The notes: a model not told the origin generated them from the letters alone. DNA of 33,956 nucleotides from an uncultured Collinsella sp. (GCA_905194675.1 CAJJTG010000024.1:1-33956), one strand, 5' to 3'. Positions 23,597-32,819 are shown, counted from the stretch's first letter. Made by a program: numbers and translations.

Positions 23597-23616
23597 CCGC
23601 GGAGAATCGAACTCTG
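23597..23616 (-). repeat. T-arm-like repeat, copy 1
   Basis: The 20-mer CCGCGGAGAATCGAACTCTG is identical at 23808-23827. Seventeen of its bases are the exact reverse complement of the tmRNA T-arm region 23515-23531. Confidence 0.7.
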
Positions 23617-23807
23617 TGCAGGGCGCGGGCGTAAAGAAAACGCGTAAGCGTTTTTAGCCCGCGGGCGAGGACGCCGGCAGGCGGCCGAAGCCGGTGCGGA
23701 TTTGCGAAGCAAATACGCGGATTCTCCGCGCAAAGCCCCAGCCAAAACAGATGTGCTGCCGACGGCATTTCTGCTGGCTGTGCCCCGCGCCGACAGATCC
23801 CCTTCAT

Positions 23808-23827
23808 CCGCGGAGAATCGAACTCTG
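23808..23827 (-). repeat. T-arm-like repeat, copy 2
   Basis: This copy is identical to 23597-23616 and lies 211 bp from it in direct orientation; both are inverted relative to tmRNA. Confidence 0.7.
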
Positions 23828-23899
23828 CTCCAAAACCCATGCGCCCTCCATCCCAAAACTGGGTAGAAGAAAGCCAAAACGCAATCGCAGGAGGTCAAT

Positions 23900-24778
23900 A
23901 TGACTGCAGAAGATAAGGCAAAGAACGCCGGCAAGGTCGCGCTCGTCTTGGAGGGTGGCAGTTTTCGTGGGCAGTTTACCGCCGGCGTGCTCGACGTTCT
24001 CATGGAGGCCGGTGTCGAAATTCCGGCGGTGTACGGCGTCTCGGCCGGTGCGCTCAACGGCGTCAACTACAAGTCGCACCAGATCGGCCGCACCAACCGA
24101 GTCAATTTGACCTTCTGCAACGACAGCCGCTACATGGGCGCCGCGTCGTTTGCGTCCACGGGTTCCATCGTGGGCTACGACTTTATCTTCAACGACGTCC
24201 AGGACCGCCTGGATCCTTTTGATAACGAGACGTTCGACGCGAGCCCCATTGAGATGTACGCCGTCGCGACGGACATGCTCTTTGGAACCGCCACGTACCT
24301 CCCGGTCAAAAGCGCCGTGCTCGATCTCGACGCCGTGCGCGCCTCGACCTCGCTGCCGCTGGTGACGCCGCCGGTCGAGATTGACGGGCACAAATACGTC
24401 GACGGCGGCGTGGCCGATTCGGTTCCTATCGAGCATGTGCTCGAGGAGGCCGGCTTCGAGCGCGCGGTTGTTATTGTCACGCAGGACCGCTCGTACGAGA
24501 AAAAGCCCTACGAGTTTATGCCTGCCGCGCGCGCCCGCTATGCCGACTACCCCTACCTGCTCGAGGCTATCGAGACGCGCCACGACCGTTACAACATACA
24601 GCGCATGCACCTGTGGAAGTATGAGCGCGAGGGCCGTGCGTTGGTCGTCGCTCCGCAAAAGCCGGTCGAGGTCGGCCATGTCGAGCACGATCCGGCAAAG
24701 CTTTTGGACCTGTATATCCAGGGCCGTCAGGAGGCAAAGCGCCTGCTCGCGGAAATCCAAGAGTTCGTTGAGCGCTAG
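23900..24778 (+). CDS. Patatin-like phospholipase / esterase
   Basis: This 292-aa soluble hydrolase has a patatin fold. The oxyanion loop is LEGGSFRGQFTAGVLD, the nucleophile elbow GVSAG with Ser48, and the catalytic Asp168 is in DGGVADSVP, giving the Ser-Asp dyad. There is no signal peptide, so it acts in the cytoplasm or at the inner face of the membrane, probably on phospholipids or acyl esters; substrate unknown. Size and motif order match bacterial YjjU/RssA-like patatins. AGGAGGT precedes the ATG at a good distance. The gene stands alone between tmRNA and the ribosomal protein operon. Confidence 0.92.
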   Translation: MTAEDKAKNAGKVALVLEGGSFRGQFTAGVLDVLMEAGVEIPAVYGVSAGALNGVNYKSHQIGRTNRVNLTFCNDSRYMGAASFASTGSIVGYDFIFNDVQDRLDPFDNETFDASPIEMYAVATDMLFGTATYLPVKSAVLDLDAVRASTSLPLVTPPVEIDGHKYVDGGVADSVPIEHVLEEAGFERAVVIVTQDRSYEKKPYEFMPAARARYADYPYLLEAIETRHDRYNIQRMHLWKYEREGRALVVAPQKPVEVGHVEHDPAKLLDLYIQGRQEAKRLLAEIQEFVER

Positions 24779-24878
24779 CGACGGCGAACCCTCAAAAAAT
24801 GACAACAGCTAAAGAGTTGGAAAAATCACGGCTCGTGGATGACATGTGCAGAAACTCTGGTCGGAGCCAAAATACCTG

Positions 24879-24906
24879 TTGACTCGTACGGCGAGCGGGG
24901 TAATAT
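24879..24906 (+). promoter_or_regulatory. Promoter of rplM-rpsI
   Basis: TTGACT (24879-24884) and TAATAT (24901-24906) are separated by 16 bp. About 60 nt of leader lies between this and the rplM start; I see no named leader motif in it. Confidence 0.75.
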
Positions 24907-24972
24907 GGACGGGTTACTTGCAGAGCCCCGTGAATCTCTGTAACAACACGTACTGTACATGGAGGAGTCTAA

Positions 24973-25416
24973 GTGATTTCGAAATCGACTCACTACGCCA
25001 AGCAGGGCGAGGTCCAGCGCAACTGGGTTCTCGTCGACGCCGATGGTGCTGTCCTGGGCCGTCTTGCCACCCAGATCGCAATGATCCTGCGCGGTAAGAA
25101 CAAGCCCCAGTTCACGCCCAACAGCGACTGCGGCGACTTCGTTGTCGTCATCAACGCCGATAAGGTCCAGCTTACCGGTAACAAGGCCGACACGAAGACC
25201 TATTATCGCCACAGCGGCTACAACGGCGGCCTCAAGGCTGAGAGCTTCCGCCAGGCTATGGAGAAGCACCCGGAGAAGGTCATCGAGCGCGCCGTTCGCG
25301 GTATGCTGCCCAAGACCACCCTCGGCCGTGCCCAGATGACCAAGCTTAAGGTCTACGCTGGTGCCGAGCATCCGCATGCTGCCCAGAACCCCACGAAGAT
25401 TGAGCTGGAGGCTTAA
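24973..25416 (+). CDS. rplM: 50S ribosomal protein L13
   Basis: This 147-aa protein is an early-assembling component of the large ribosomal subunit. Family signatures include WVLVDADGAVLGRLATQIA, LRGKNKPQFTPNSDCGDFVVVINADKV and the C-terminal AVRGMLPKTTLGRAQMTKLKVY. It starts at a GTG preceded by GGAGGAG. It is followed after two bases by rpsI, the standard L13-S9 pair, and driven by the promoter at 24879-24906. Confidence 0.98.
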   Translation: MISKSTHYAKQGEVQRNWVLVDADGAVLGRLATQIAMILRGKNKPQFTPNSDCGDFVVVINADKVQLTGNKADTKTYYRHSGYNGGLKAESFRQAMEKHPEKVIERAVRGMLPKTTLGRAQMTKLKVYAGAEHPHAAQNPTKIELEA

Positions 25417-25418
25417 AG

Positions 25419-25814
<396 letters not shown>

Positions 25815-25844
25815 GGTTTTATCTCCTTTCGAGATACAATGTAC

Positions 25845-25888
25845 AAGCGGGGCCTGCCGATTCCTCGGCGGGTCCCGCTTTTCTTTTT
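25845..25888 (+). terminator. Terminator of rplM-rpsI
   Basis: AAGCGGGGCCTGCCGA pairs with TCGGCGGGTCCCGCTT (two G-T pairs) around a 4-base loop, then TTCTTTTT. Confidence 0.92.
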
Positions 25889-25937
25889 CGACTAGGGTGG
25901 GCGGTTGTATATCGCCTGCTAGGGAAGGAGCGATCCT

Positions 25938-27275
25938 ATGCCCCAGAACATCTTCGGTACCGACGGCGTCCGTGGCGTCGCCAATGCCGACCTCTCGTGC
26001 GACCTCGCGTTTCGCCTGGGCCGCGCGGCGACCAAGTTCCTTGGCCCGGACATCTGCATCGGCCGCGACACGCGTCTTTCGGGTACCATGCTCGAGAGTG
26101 CTCTGACCGCTGGCATTATGGCAGAGGGCGGCCGTCCGCATTGCTGCGGCGTTATCCCTACGCCGGCCGTGGCGCTGCTCACCGTCCAAAACGAGCTCGA
26201 CGGCGGCATCGTCATCTCTGCTTCGCATAATCCGCCGGAGTTCAACGGCATCAAGTTCTTTAGCCGCAAGGGTATGAAGCTTCCCGATGCTGTCGAGGAA
26301 GAGATCAGCGCCTGGGTCATGTCCGAGGAGGCCATGGCTGCCGACACGCTGCCGACCGGTGCCGGCGTGGGCCACATTATCAAGATGAAAGACGCCCGCA
26401 AGGCCTATGTCGATCATGCCATCAGCACGCTCGACGGCCTTAAGCTCGATGGCCTGGTTGTTGCCGTCGACTGCGGCCACGGTGCTTCCTGCCAGACCAC
26501 GCCCGCTGCGCTGCAGCGCCTGGGCGCCACGGTCCATGCCATCAACACTGATTACTGCGGCACCGACATTAACGTTGAGTGCGGCTCCACTCACCTTGAG
26601 CCCCTGCGCGAGCTCGTGCTGCGCACCCACGCCGATATCGGCCTGGCCCACGACGGCGACGCCGACCGCGTGCTGTTCGTCGACGGCGAGGGCAATGAGA
26701 TCGACGGTGACTACATCCTGGCTATCTGCGGTTCTGACCTCGCCGCCCGCGGCAAGCTCGCCAACTCCGAGATCGTCTCGACCGTCATGTGCAACCTTGG
26801 CTTCTCCATCGCTATGAAGGAGCAGGGCTTCGAGATGGTTCAGACCGCCGTGGGGGACCGCTACGTTTTGGAGCGCATGCTCGCGGATGGCGCCGTCATC
26901 GGCGGCGAACAGTCCGGCCACATCATCTTCCTGGAGCACAACACCACCGGTGACGGCCTGGTGACGGCTCTGCAGCTGCTGGCCGTGCTCAAGCGCACCG
27001 GTCGTACCCTCACTGATCTTGCCGGCATCATGAAGAAGTACCCGCAGGTACTCGTCAACGTGCATTCCGACAACAAGGCCGGCCTGGACGATTGCCAGCC
27101 CATCTGGGATGCCGTCGCTGCCGCCGAGAAGGAGCTTGACGGCCGCGGCCGCATTCTGGTGCGCCCGAGCGGTACCGAGCCGCTGGTCCGCGTGATGGCC
27201 GAGGCCGAGACGCACGAGCTGACCCAGCGCGTTGTCGACGACATCGTCGAGGTTGTCAAGCGCGAACTTCCCTAA
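25938..27275 (+). CDS. glmM: Phosphoglucosamine mutase
   Basis: This 445-aa cytoplasmic enzyme converts glucosamine-6-phosphate to glucosamine-1-phosphate for cell-wall UDP-GlcNAc. Signatures are FGTDGVRG at the start, the phosphoserine loop SASHNP with Ser96, the Mg site DGDADR (239-244), the sugar-binding GGEQSGH and the phosphate-binding RPSGTEPLVRVM near the end. Length is standard. GGAAGGAG precedes the ATG. Nearby nagB and EIIA make a small amino-sugar neighbourhood, although each probably has its own promoter. Confidence 0.97.
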   Translation: MPQNIFGTDGVRGVANADLSCDLAFRLGRAATKFLGPDICIGRDTRLSGTMLESALTAGIMAEGGRPHCCGVIPTPAVALLTVQNELDGGIVISASHNPPEFNGIKFFSRKGMKLPDAVEEEISAWVMSEEAMAADTLPTGAGVGHIIKMKDARKAYVDHAISTLDGLKLDGLVVAVDCGHGASCQTTPAALQRLGATVHAINTDYCGTDINVECGSTHLEPLRELVLRTHADIGLAHDGDADRVLFVDGEGNEIDGDYILAICGSDLAARGKLANSEIVSTVMCNLGFSIAMKEQGFEMVQTAVGDRYVLERMLADGAVIGGEQSGHIIFLEHNTTGDGLVTALQLLAVLKRTGRTLTDLAGIMKKYPQVLVNVHSDNKAGLDDCQPIWDAVAAAEKELDGRGRILVRPSGTEPLVRVMAEAETHELTQRVVDDIVEVVKRELP

Positions 27276-27345
27276 TGGTCAAAAACGGGTGCCAAGTGGT
27301 AAACTGTTAAGGTTATTTGATTGATTGGTATGTCCGAGGGGGAGC

Positions 27346-27843
27346 ATGTTCACTAAAGTCCTAAGGTCTTTTGGTATGCGTGGTCGAGTCCTTACGCTGG
27401 ATGCTCCCATCTCGGGCGACGTCATTCCGCTCTCCGAGGTAAACGACCAGACGTTTGCCACCGGCCTTTTGGGCCAGGGCGTGGCGATTCAGCCTACCGG
27501 CACGCGTGTGATTGCGCCGGCAGACGCCAAGGTCGAGGCCATTTTTCCCACGGGTCACGCCGTTGCGCTCAACACGGTCGATGGCCTAGACGTGCTCATC
27601 CACGTTGGTTTGGACACTGTTCAGCTTGAGGGCAAGCATTTTAGCGTGCATGCACAGGTGGGCGATGTCGTCCATAAGGGTGACGTGCTCATCGAGTTCG
27701 ATCGCGAGGCAATTGCTGCCGAGGGCTACGATGTGACGGTTCCCATCTTGGTGTGCAACTCCGTTGAGTTCTCGAGTATCAAGGGCTCCGTTGGTGCGCA
27801 TGTCGAAGAGATGGACCAGCTCATCGTTGCTCGCGAGCGCTAG
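27346..27843 (+). CDS. Stand-alone PTS glucose-type EIIA component
   Basis: This 165-aa phosphocarrier of the sugar phosphotransferase system is of the Crr/EIIA-Glc family. The two family histidines are His71 (TGHAVAL) and the phosphorylated His86 in VLIHVGLDTVQL. Downstream landmarks are GDVVHKGDVLIEFD and PILVCNS. No EIIB or EIIC is fused or adjacent, so it must serve transporters encoded elsewhere and may also act as a regulator, as EIIA-Glc does in other bacteria. The ATG at 27346 follows GAGGGGGA; the in-frame candidate seven codons upstream lacks a site. The N-terminal residues RVLTLDAPISGDVIPLSEV are typical of the family. Confidence 0.93.
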   Translation: MFTKVLRSFGMRGRVLTLDAPISGDVIPLSEVNDQTFATGLLGQGVAIQPTGTRVIAPADAKVEAIFPTGHAVALNTVDGLDVLIHVGLDTVQLEGKHFSVHAQVGDVVHKGDVLIEFDREAIAAEGYDVTVPILVCNSVEFSSIKGSVGAHVEEMDQLIVARER

Positions 27844-27885
27844 CAAGTGCACGTGGCCATTAGCCTACAATTCAAACACGTTTAT

Positions 27886-27915
27886 GGAGGGCGCCCTTGA
27901 AAGAGGGCGCCCTCC
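27886..27915 (+). terminator. GC hairpin after the EIIA gene
   Basis: GGAGGGCGCCC (27886-27896) pairs perfectly with 27905-27915 around an 8-base loop. There is no T-run, so it is a probable but weak terminator. Confidence 0.55.
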
Positions 27916-28115
27916 GTGGCAAGATGGGATTTGTCCGAAGCTAAACGGCTTTGGGTCACCGTGGACGGGCAGGGGCCTCGACGCGGCTAGACACGAGACA
28001 CATACATTACGCGACCTCGCCCTGGTGGCCGCACACGTTGGTTGCGGCCGACGCGGGCCGCGGGCAAGTGCTTGTAAGGGGAGCCTTGCCTCTCTTGTAC
28101 GAGAAAGGACGCGTA
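27916..28115 (+). other. Long GC-rich leader region of nagB
   Basis: These 200 bases separate the EIIA hairpin from nagB. They hold a hairpin, GGCCGCA/TGCGGCC (about 28029-28051), and several complementary GC segments, but no known riboswitch that I can recognise. A frame continuous with nagB is open through the region, yet it lacks a ribosome site and protein-like character. Confidence 0.45.
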
Positions 28116-28844
28116 ATGAAGATCATTAAAGCTAAAGACTACGAGGATATGAGCCGCAAGGCCGCCAATATCATCTCGGCTCAGGTTATCCTCAAGCCCG
28201 ATTGCGTGCTGGGTCTTGCCACCGGCTCCACCCCGATCGGTGCCTACAAGCAGCTCGCTGCTTGGTACGAGAAGGGCGACGTCGACTTTGCCGAGGTCAG
28301 CACCTACAACCTGGACGAGTATCGCGGCCTTTCGCACGACGATCCCCAGAGCTATCACTACTTCATGCGTGAGAACTTCTTCGATCACATCAACATCGAC
28401 CTGAACAACACGCATGTGCCCGACGGTTCCAACCCCGACGCCGCCGCTGCCTGCTCTGAGTACGACAAGATCGTCGCCGCCGCCGGTTACCCGGATCTGC
28501 AGCTGCTCGGCATTGGCAACAACGGCCACATCGGTTTCAACGAGCCCGATGACCACTTCTCCAAGGGCACGCACTGCGTCGACCTCACCGAGAGCACCAT
28601 TCAGGCCAACAGCCGCCTGTTCGACAGCATCGACGATGTTCCCCGTCAGGCCTACACCATGGGTACCCAGACCATCATGTATGCCCGCATGATCCTAGTC
28701 GTCGCCAACGGCGAGGCCAAGGCTCAGGCCGTGCATGACATGTGCTATGGTCCGGTTACGCCCGCGTGCCCGGCTTCGATCCTGCAGCTGCACACCAACT
28801 GCGTTGTCGTTGCCGACGAGGCCGCCCTTTCGCTCTGCGAGTAG
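28116..28844 (+). CDS. nagB: Glucosamine-6-phosphate deaminase
   Basis: This 242-aa enzyme converts glucosamine-6-phosphate to fructose-6-phosphate and ammonia, returning amino sugars to glycolysis. Family signatures are LGLATGSTPIG (phosphate binding), NLDEY with catalytic Asp67, and GIGNNGHIGFNEP with His138 and Glu143. Length matches the short Gram-positive form, lacking the longer C-terminal tail of the enterobacterial enzyme. The ATG at 28116 follows GAGAAAGGA. Together with GlmM it places breakdown and wall synthesis from the same substrate side by side. Confidence 0.96.
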   Translation: MKIIKAKDYEDMSRKAANIISAQVILKPDCVLGLATGSTPIGAYKQLAAWYEKGDVDFAEVSTYNLDEYRGLSHDDPQSYHYFMRENFFDHINIDLNNTHVPDGSNPDAAAACSEYDKIVAAAGYPDLQLLGIGNNGHIGFNEPDDHFSKGTHCVDLTESTIQANSRLFDSIDDVPRQAYTMGTQTIMYARMILVVANGEAKAQAVHDMCYGPVTPACPASILQLHTNCVVVADEAALSLCE

Positions 28845-28876
28845 CGCGAATCCTGCATCTCGACATAGCCTTGCCT

Positions 28877-28905
28877 AAGGCCTCCGCTTTGCGGGGGCCT
28901 TTTTG
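28877..28905 (+). terminator. Terminator of nagB
   Basis: AAGGCCTCCGC-TTT-GCGGGGGCCTT (one T-G pair) is followed by TTTTG. Confidence 0.92.
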
Positions 28906-29292
28906 TTATCCCTCTCCGCCCGCTTGACCAAAATCTTGCCGCAAGCTTGACGAATGCCGGATGCCCAACAGCTTGATTCATTCCATACCAGATTCTATGC
29001 AAAAATGCCACTAAAAGGTCGTAGACGGTAGCGGGTGCTAGGCGAGTTGAATGACATAGCTGAACCTTGTTCATTTGCGTTACACTGCCGCTTAGATGGG
29101 ACAAGCTGACAAGCTCATTTACCTGCTTAAAGACCGATTAGTCGGGGGATTAATAACAATCGGCCCCCGCTGTACAAAAACTTGCCGCTTGCGTACCAAA
29201 AGACAACCTAAAACGCAAGGTCGCTCTATTCATAGCGCGGCTTGTATGGTCTTGCGGTTACAGTGTCCATACGGTCGAGTTGAGGAGCGGGC
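28906..29292 (+). other. Long, relatively AT-rich upstream region of the BTAD regulator
   Basis: I see no gene in these 387 bases. Near 29134-29169 two stems compete: CCGA-TTAG-TCGG (29134-29145) and CGGGGG (29143-29148) with CCCCCG (29164-29169). A further inverted pair CTTGCGT/ACGCAAG lies at 29188-29219. These suggest a folded leader, but no promoter is clear. Confidence 0.5.
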
Positions 29293-32292
29293 ATGGTAAA
29301 CGATTTGGGCAGTATGGACGACCTCGAGCTGATGCCGCTGGGCGGTGGCTATATGGTGCGACGCGAACGCTTGATGAATGAGCTTCTCGCCAAGGGCCGA
29401 AAGGCCGGCATCGTGGTTCTTTATGCGCCCGACGGGTTTGGGAAGACCTCGGTGCTGCTGCAGTACACCCATGAGGTTAAATGCGACCCGACGCGAGGCC
29501 CCGTGCGGATTATCGAGGCCGATCGCGCCATTGGGCGCGAGTTGTTTATGCAGCTCGAGGTGGTTACCGAAGAACTCAAAGACAAACCGCACTCCCTTAT
29601 CGCGATTGATAATGTGCCAAACCTCGATCAGCACGATACCGAAGACCTCATCGACAGGATTCGCGGCCTGCGCGCTATGGGGGTAGGGGTCTTTATCTCC
29701 TGCCGTCCTTCAAATCGTCAGCTGATTCATGGGCTGGGCGATTCGGTTAAGATCAATGCGCAGATGCTCAAGGTGCATGCCTATGAGTATTCGGCGTGGG
29801 CATCGGCGTTTTCGATCAGCACATCGCTCGACTTTTATCAGCTCACGCAGGGCGTGCCCGAGCTCGTTTCGGCATTGCAGACGGGTCTGTATGGCCAAGG
29901 CGACGTAGCCGGTCTGCTCGAAAACGAGATTGTCAACGTATATGGCGCGGCACTTGTCGACCTGGCTTCGCTCGACAATAATGCACTGTTTTGCGTGGCA
30001 TGTCTCATGATTTTGATGGGCGAGGGCAATATCGCAGAACTCGAGGCTTGCGGGGTGAGGCTATCGATGGTCGACCAGTCCTACTTCGTACGCGACTACC
30101 CGATCTTTGGCTTGGACCCCGCCGAGCGGAGTTTTACGTGTCTGGGCACGGAGGATAACGGACGCTTGCGTTTGCGTAAGTTGGTGGCCGAGGTTCGCCC
30201 CGAACTTGTTCCGAGGGCGGCCCGGATTTTGCTTAAAGCGGGCCGATGCGATGCGGCGATGGGCCTGGCGGACGCCTTTTTGGACCGTGGAGCGGTCCTT
30301 GAACTTGCTGGGCAGTATGGGGTCGATCTTGCTCTGACGGGGCACGGGGCCGATATCTGCCGAGCAGCGCTGGGTACGATCGATGCCGACGATCCGGCTC
30401 CAGAGCCAACGCCTGCCGAGGCGCTCGGCGTGTATTTGGCAGCGGTCAGCGTGTCCAATACAAAGCTCGCTCGCTATATGGCATCGGTCATCGAGCGCGG
30501 GGGCGAACGGGCGGCCTGCGAAATAGACCCTGTTTCATGGAGAGTGGCCCAGACACTGACGGCTGTTTGCTATGGGGACAACGGGCTTGGGCTTCCTACG
30601 AACCTGGCCGTGCCAGAAATCGAGACATCCCATACCGCACTCGATATGTTGTCCGCGCATATCGAGGTCAAGCGCTGCCTGACCGAGCGGGGAGATGACG
30701 GCGGCGTTCTACAGCAGCTCAAAACGAGCAAGGCCTACGACTGTGAGCTCGACATCGCGGGGATTGTTATACGGGCCGATAGCATGCTGGTGGAGCTCTT
30801 TGACGGGTCGTTTACGGGAACCGACGAGCGCGACGACGAGATGACGGTGGTGCGGGAGGCGCTCGACGTGCGTGGGCTTAAGGCGATGGCTATCTGGGTG
30901 CGCATGGTGTTGGCGGCACGGCGGCTCCTTTCCGGCCTGCCGGTAACCGACGACGCGGCGTTCAACGAGCTCGATCGTTTTGCCGTGCGCATGCGCGACA
31001 ACCAGATTCAGCTGTTTGGCCTGTTGCTAGAAGGCTGGCAGTCGCTGGCAGAGGGACGGCCGGTTAATGCAAAGTTCCGTGCGGTCCAAGTGCTCAAACT
31101 TGCCGAGGAGTCGATTGCGTACATGCGCGATAACGCATTGCTGCTGGAGCGCGCGGCGTATCTGCGTAACACCTCGATGGTTTCGGTACGCGAGGAAGCG
31201 GAGTTGCTCGATATAAGCCAGACGCAGGTTGGTGGTGCAGAAGCCTGGATGGTGGCGCTGCATTTGGCTTGCGCGGGGCGAGATAGCGATCTCGCGGCCT
31301 GGATGTCCATGAATCGCGCGGGGATTCTGGAACCATCGTATCGGCTCTTTGCGCGCCTTGCCATGCATTGTCTGGGCGAGCCGGCGACCAGGATTCGCAA
31401 GAAGCTTCCCGTGCGCGAGCTGTCGCGGTACTCGCTGCGCGACGATTTGGAAGGGGAGGGCGAGCGCCTGTTCCAGGCTGGCGAGGTTGAAGCCGTTGAT
31501 ACCATCGACCATATCGAGATTCGCATGTTTGGTGCGTTCCGCGCCGAGCGCGACGGGTTTCCCATCACGGACAAAATGTGGCGCCGCAAGAAGGCGGCGA
31601 CGCTTGCCGAGCGGCTTGCACTGGGCATGGATGCGCTCGTCGACCGCGAGACGCTGGCAATGGAGTTGTGGCCCCATGCCGAGTTCAATAGCGCCCGCAA
31701 CAACCTGTACTCGACGATATCGCGCTTGCGGTCGGCTTTGGGACCGACGCCGGATGGCAAGTCGTGTGTGCTCATCCAAAATGAATGCATCGGACTCAAC
31801 GGTGACTACGTCAAGACCGATGTACGGCTGTTTGACCAGATAAGCCGCGAGGTTTTGGGAAATCGCACGGGTGCGCGCGGGCCCCATCTGGTCGAGTTGT
31901 GCCTTAAGATTGAGCAACTTTATGCCGGACCGCTGCATGTGCCCAATGGCTGTAACCCCACCTACTTTTTGCGTATGCGACGCATTATGGAATCGAAGTA
32001 TATCGACTGCATGATTCGGGGCGCGAATGCCGCCCTAGAAGAAAACGACCTGCAGTCGGCGGTATGGCTGGTGGAGTCGGGGCTGCGGCAAGAGACGGCG
32101 CGTGAGGATATGGTGCGCTGCGCCATGCGCGTCTACAGTGCGGCGGGGCGGCGGCGCGATATCGTCGAGCTGTACAGCGGGCATATGCATCATCTGAGGG
32201 AGCAGGTCAATGGCGTGCCCGAGCCCGAGACGCGGCGTCTATACGAGCGCTTGGTGGAGGGGCGGCTCAATCGCGTGCTGGTCGAGCGATAA
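29293..32292 (+). CDS. Large P-loop / BTAD-domain transcriptional regulator
   Basis: This 999-aa cytoplasmic regulator has three visible parts. An N-terminal ATPase module has Walker A APDGFGKTS with Lys51 and a Walker-B-like LIAIDN, as in MalT/STAND proteins. A long helical middle (about 300-730) is probably tetratricopeptide-like. At 737-830 lies an OmpR-type winged helix (IEIRMFGAFRAERDGFPI...), with ARNNLYSTISRLRSALG as the recognition region, followed by a bacterial transcriptional activator domain (about 840-985). SARP regulators usually have DNA-binding plus BTAD at the N-terminus; here that block is C-terminal. GAGGAGCGGG precedes the ATG. No target operon adjoins it on the same strand, so what it controls is unknown. 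Confidence 0.88.
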   Translation: MVNDLGSMDDLELMPLGGGYMVRRERLMNELLAKGRKAGIVVLYAPDGFGKTSVLLQYTHEVKCDPTRGPVRIIEADRAIGRELFMQLEVVTEELKDKPHSLIAIDNVPNLDQHDTEDLIDRIRGLRAMGVGVFISCRPSNRQLIHGLGDSVKINAQMLKVHAYEYSAWASAFSISTSLDFYQLTQGVPELVSALQTGLYGQGDVAGLLENEIVNVYGAALVDLASLDNNALFCVACLMILMGEGNIAELEACGVRLSMVDQSYFVRDYPIFGLDPAERSFTCLGTEDNGRLRLRKLVAEVRPELVPRAARILLKAGRCDAAMGLADAFLDRGAVLELAGQYGVDLALTGHGADICRAALGTIDADDPAPEPTPAEALGVYLAAVSVSNTKLARYMASVIERGGERAACEIDPVSWRVAQTLTAVCYGDNGLGLPTNLAVPEIETSHTALDMLSAHIEVKRCLTERGDDGGVLQQLKTSKAYDCELDIAGIVIRADSMLVELFDGSFTGTDERDDEMTVVREALDVRGLKAMAIWVRMVLAARRLLSGLPVTDDAAFNELDRFAVRMRDNQIQLFGLLLEGWQSLAEGRPVNAKFRAVQVLKLAEESIAYMRDNALLLERAAYLRNTSMVSVREEAELLDISQTQVGGAEAWMVALHLACAGRDSDLAAWMSMNRAGILEPSYRLFARLAMHCLGEPATRIRKKLPVRELSRYSLRDDLEGEGERLFQAGEVEAVDTIDHIEIRMFGAFRAERDGFPITDKMWRRKKAATLAERLALGMDALVDRETLAMELWPHAEFNSARNNLYSTISRLRSALGPTPDGKSCVLIQNECIGLNGDYVKTDVRLFDQISREVLGNRTGARGPHLVELCLKIEQLYAGPLHVPNGCNPTYFLRMRRIMESKYIDCMIRGANAALEENDLQSAVWLVESGLRQETAREDMVRCAMRVYSAAGRRRDIVELYSGHMHHLREQVNGVPEPETRRLYERLVEGRLNRVLVER

Positions 32293-32324
32293 AAAACGGG
32301 CGTCCGAAGTACTTGGGCACCCGT
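32291..32324 (-). terminator. Terminator for minus-strand yhbY
   Basis: Read on the minus strand, ACGGGTGCCC and GGACGCCCGT form an imperfect stem followed by six T. It begins within a base of the convergent regulator's stop codon. Confidence 0.8.
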
Positions 32325-32361
32325 AAGCTTGCTATGTGTTCGCTCGCCGGATCATTGGCTC

Positions 32362-32661
32362 TTAGACGAGCTTGATCTTCTCAATGTCCTTGCGCGAGGA
32401 CTCGCGATACAGCGAGAACTTGCGGCCGATGACCTGGACGACCTCGGCGTGGCAACGCTCAGCGAGCTCTTCGGCGGCCTCGCGGGCGGAAAGACTGGAG
32501 CCATCGAGCACGGAGCACTTAACGAGCTCGTGCTTCTCCAGGTAGGCGACCGTCTGCTCGACGGTGCCCTCGTTGACATCGGACTTACCGATGATGATAG
32601 CGGGGTTGAGGTGATGGGCCATGCTGCGAAGCTGCTTGACCTGTGCTCCTGTCAGTGCCAT
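32362..32661 (-). CDS. yhbY: YhbY-type CRM-domain RNA-binding protein
   Basis: This 99-aa protein is a single CRM domain, known to associate with pre-50S ribosomal particles. The pattern is clear: LTGAQVKQLRSMAHHLNPAIIIGKSDVNEG, containing the GxxxxxxG RNA-binding loop, then LEKHELVKCSVL and the closing VVQVIGRKFSLYRES. Length is normal. The upstream ribosome site (AAAGCGAG) is weak. It ends shortly before its own terminator and converges on the BTAD regulator. Confidence 0.94.
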   Translation of the reverse strand: MALTGAQVKQLRSMAHHLNPAIIIGKSDVNEGTVEQTVAYLEKHELVKCSVLDGSSLSAREAAEELAERCHAEVVQVIGRKFSLYRESSRKDIEKIKLV

Positions 32662-32819
32662 GGGTTCTCGCTTTCTATGTATGGGGCGCCCCGCGACGGG
32701 GCCTTAATCTACGTGAGCTGTCCCACGATAGCGCAGGAACGGCGCGGTGTGGAGCGCGTTTGCCCAGTTCAAAAAGAATGCGGATGCCGAGGTGATGGGC
32801 AGTGCGGGCTGTGAACGGG

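Larger units (their letters stand above)
23586..23899. other. Gap after tmRNA with reversed T-arm fragments
   Basis: I see no credible gene here. The 314-bp stretch is bounded and partly filled by fragments resembling the tmRNA T-arm in reverse orientation. A third partial match, GCGGATTCTCCGCGC, lies near 23720-23735. It ends in the ribosome site of the patatin gene. It could be a scar of past integration at the ssrA 3' end. Confidence 0.55.

Noticed and set aside
23463..23840. A minus-strand protein containing WWRRGESNSGPRKP
   Set aside because: This is the translation of the antisense of the tmRNA 3' end and of T-arm fragments, a common false annotation.
27951..28115. A 55-residue N-terminal extension of NagB
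   Set aside because: NagB similarity begins at 28116, which has a good ribosome site; the extension has no counterpart in the family.
27916..28115. A glmS-type ribozyme or other known riboswitch before nagB
   Set aside because: I could not find the conserved core sequences of these RNAs; only generic GC stems are visible.
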